Below, piece by piece: positions 34,079 to 34,422 of a DNA stretch of 34,422 nt. The position numbers were made by a program, and so were the translations under genes. Position 1 is the first letter of the stretch. The number at the start of each line of letters is the position of its first letter. The DNA is from Prevotella sp. (GTDB taxonomy: Bacteria; Bacteroidota; Bacteroidia; Bacteroidales; Bacteroidaceae): positions 40,972 through 75,393 of the forward strand of contig JAGPKZ010000002.1 in NCBI GenBank assembly GCA_018053665.1. Reading direction: 5' to 3'. A model generated the notes under the pieces. The model saw only the letters and a program-made list of their open reading frames with translations, searched no databases and had not been told where the DNA came from.

Positions 34079-34422
34079 TAGTACTGTTGTCCGCCTTCCT
34101 TCAATTCTTCTTTTGTCAAAGACTTCTTGTCTATCGCATGCCATGCATACACAATATAAGCCAACACAAAAGGTACAAGAATAGAAACAACAGACATCAC
34201 TTGCAACGTGAAATAACTAGAACAACTATTACCAAGATAAAGCGAACTTTGCAAGTCTGCATTCGATGGATAATAAGCCGTATTGTTGTAGCCTGCGACT
34301 AAGAACAACGCTATCACGGTCAATGTTGTGCCAAATCCCACGTACCAGATGCCACGGATAAACTTCTTTGATATGATACTGCGAATCGTACCATATAAAA
34401 CCAATAACACACCAACGAGGAA
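34078..34422 (-). CDS. cydB: Cytochrome bd oxidase subunit II, C-terminal part
   Basis: Only the last 114 codons are inside the window; the frame is open through the right edge, so the gene is cut. The visible part has a membrane helix, then FIRGIWYVGFGTTLTVIALFLVAGYNNTAYYP-like sequence with the conserved NNTAYYPS segment and DLQSSLYLGNSCSS. These are followed by the final membrane helix and KKSLTKEEL at the C-terminus, typical of Bacteroidota CydB. CydAB is a quinol oxidase with high oxygen affinity that protects anaerobes and lets some respire at trace oxygen. CydA should lie just upstream, outside the window. Confidence 0.93.
   Translation of the reverse strand, partial: FLVGVLLVLYGTIRSIISKKFIRGIWYVGFGTTLTVIALFLVAGYNNTAYYPSNADLQSSLYLGNSCSSYFTLQVMSVVSILVPFVLAYIVYAWHAIDKKSLTKEELKEGGQQY

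Overview
The window looks like chromosomal DNA of a Bacteroidota bacterium, most likely Prevotellaceae. The evidence is a SusC/SusD polysaccharide utilisation locus (PUL) with a hybrid two-component regulator, a short RpoD of about 290 residues, a GldH lipoprotein, a type IX secretion-like C-terminus, and TAnnTTTG -7 elements in front of most transcription units. DNA is AT-rich, and no rRNA, tRNA, IS element, phage gene or CRISPR array was recognised. The genus is an inference from overall resemblance, not a search.

Layout. 1-639 has no gene but carries a degenerate 22-bp tandem repeat ending in a perfect palindrome. 640-1128 (-) encodes a small secreted carboxypeptidase-regulatory-like protein. 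1381-15006 (+) is a beta-glucan-type PUL: hybrid regulator, terminator-like hairpin, then a tight operon of GH16 endoglucanase, SusC, SusD, surface glycan-binding lipoprotein and GH3 beta-glucosidase (gaps of 23-37 bp). In the proposed pathway GH16 cuts glucan at the surface, SusD and the binding protein capture oligosaccharides, SusC imports them, GH3 releases glucose in the periplasm, and the regulator senses the oligosaccharides there.

From 15131 the content is housekeeping. On the minus strand are NADP-isocitrate dehydrogenase, an OmpA-like lipoprotein and an HD-domain protein. On the plus strand are a TonB protein and the operon metF-holB-ricT-like-gldH. gldH converges on, and overlaps by 15 bp, the end of a minus-strand cluster (in transcription order): IMP cyclohydrolase, mreB, mreC, mreD, mrdA (PBP2), rodA. 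This is the cell-elongation machinery behind a purine gene. Upstream on the minus strand are a GltD-like flavoprotein and rpoD with a clear intrinsic terminator. The right end holds a phytase-like/esterase-like secreted protein and mntP (+), an intergenic block with a long nested inverted repeat, and the 3' end of cydB (-), cut by the window edge.

Most genes are familiar. Points deserving a second look are the PurH that stops after its cyclohydrolase domain, the RicT-like protein with three CX4CC motifs, the GH16 with a type IX-like tail, the 22-bp tandem array, the inverted repeat before cydB, and the mreB-mreC hairpin. No clearly novel multi-gene system was found.
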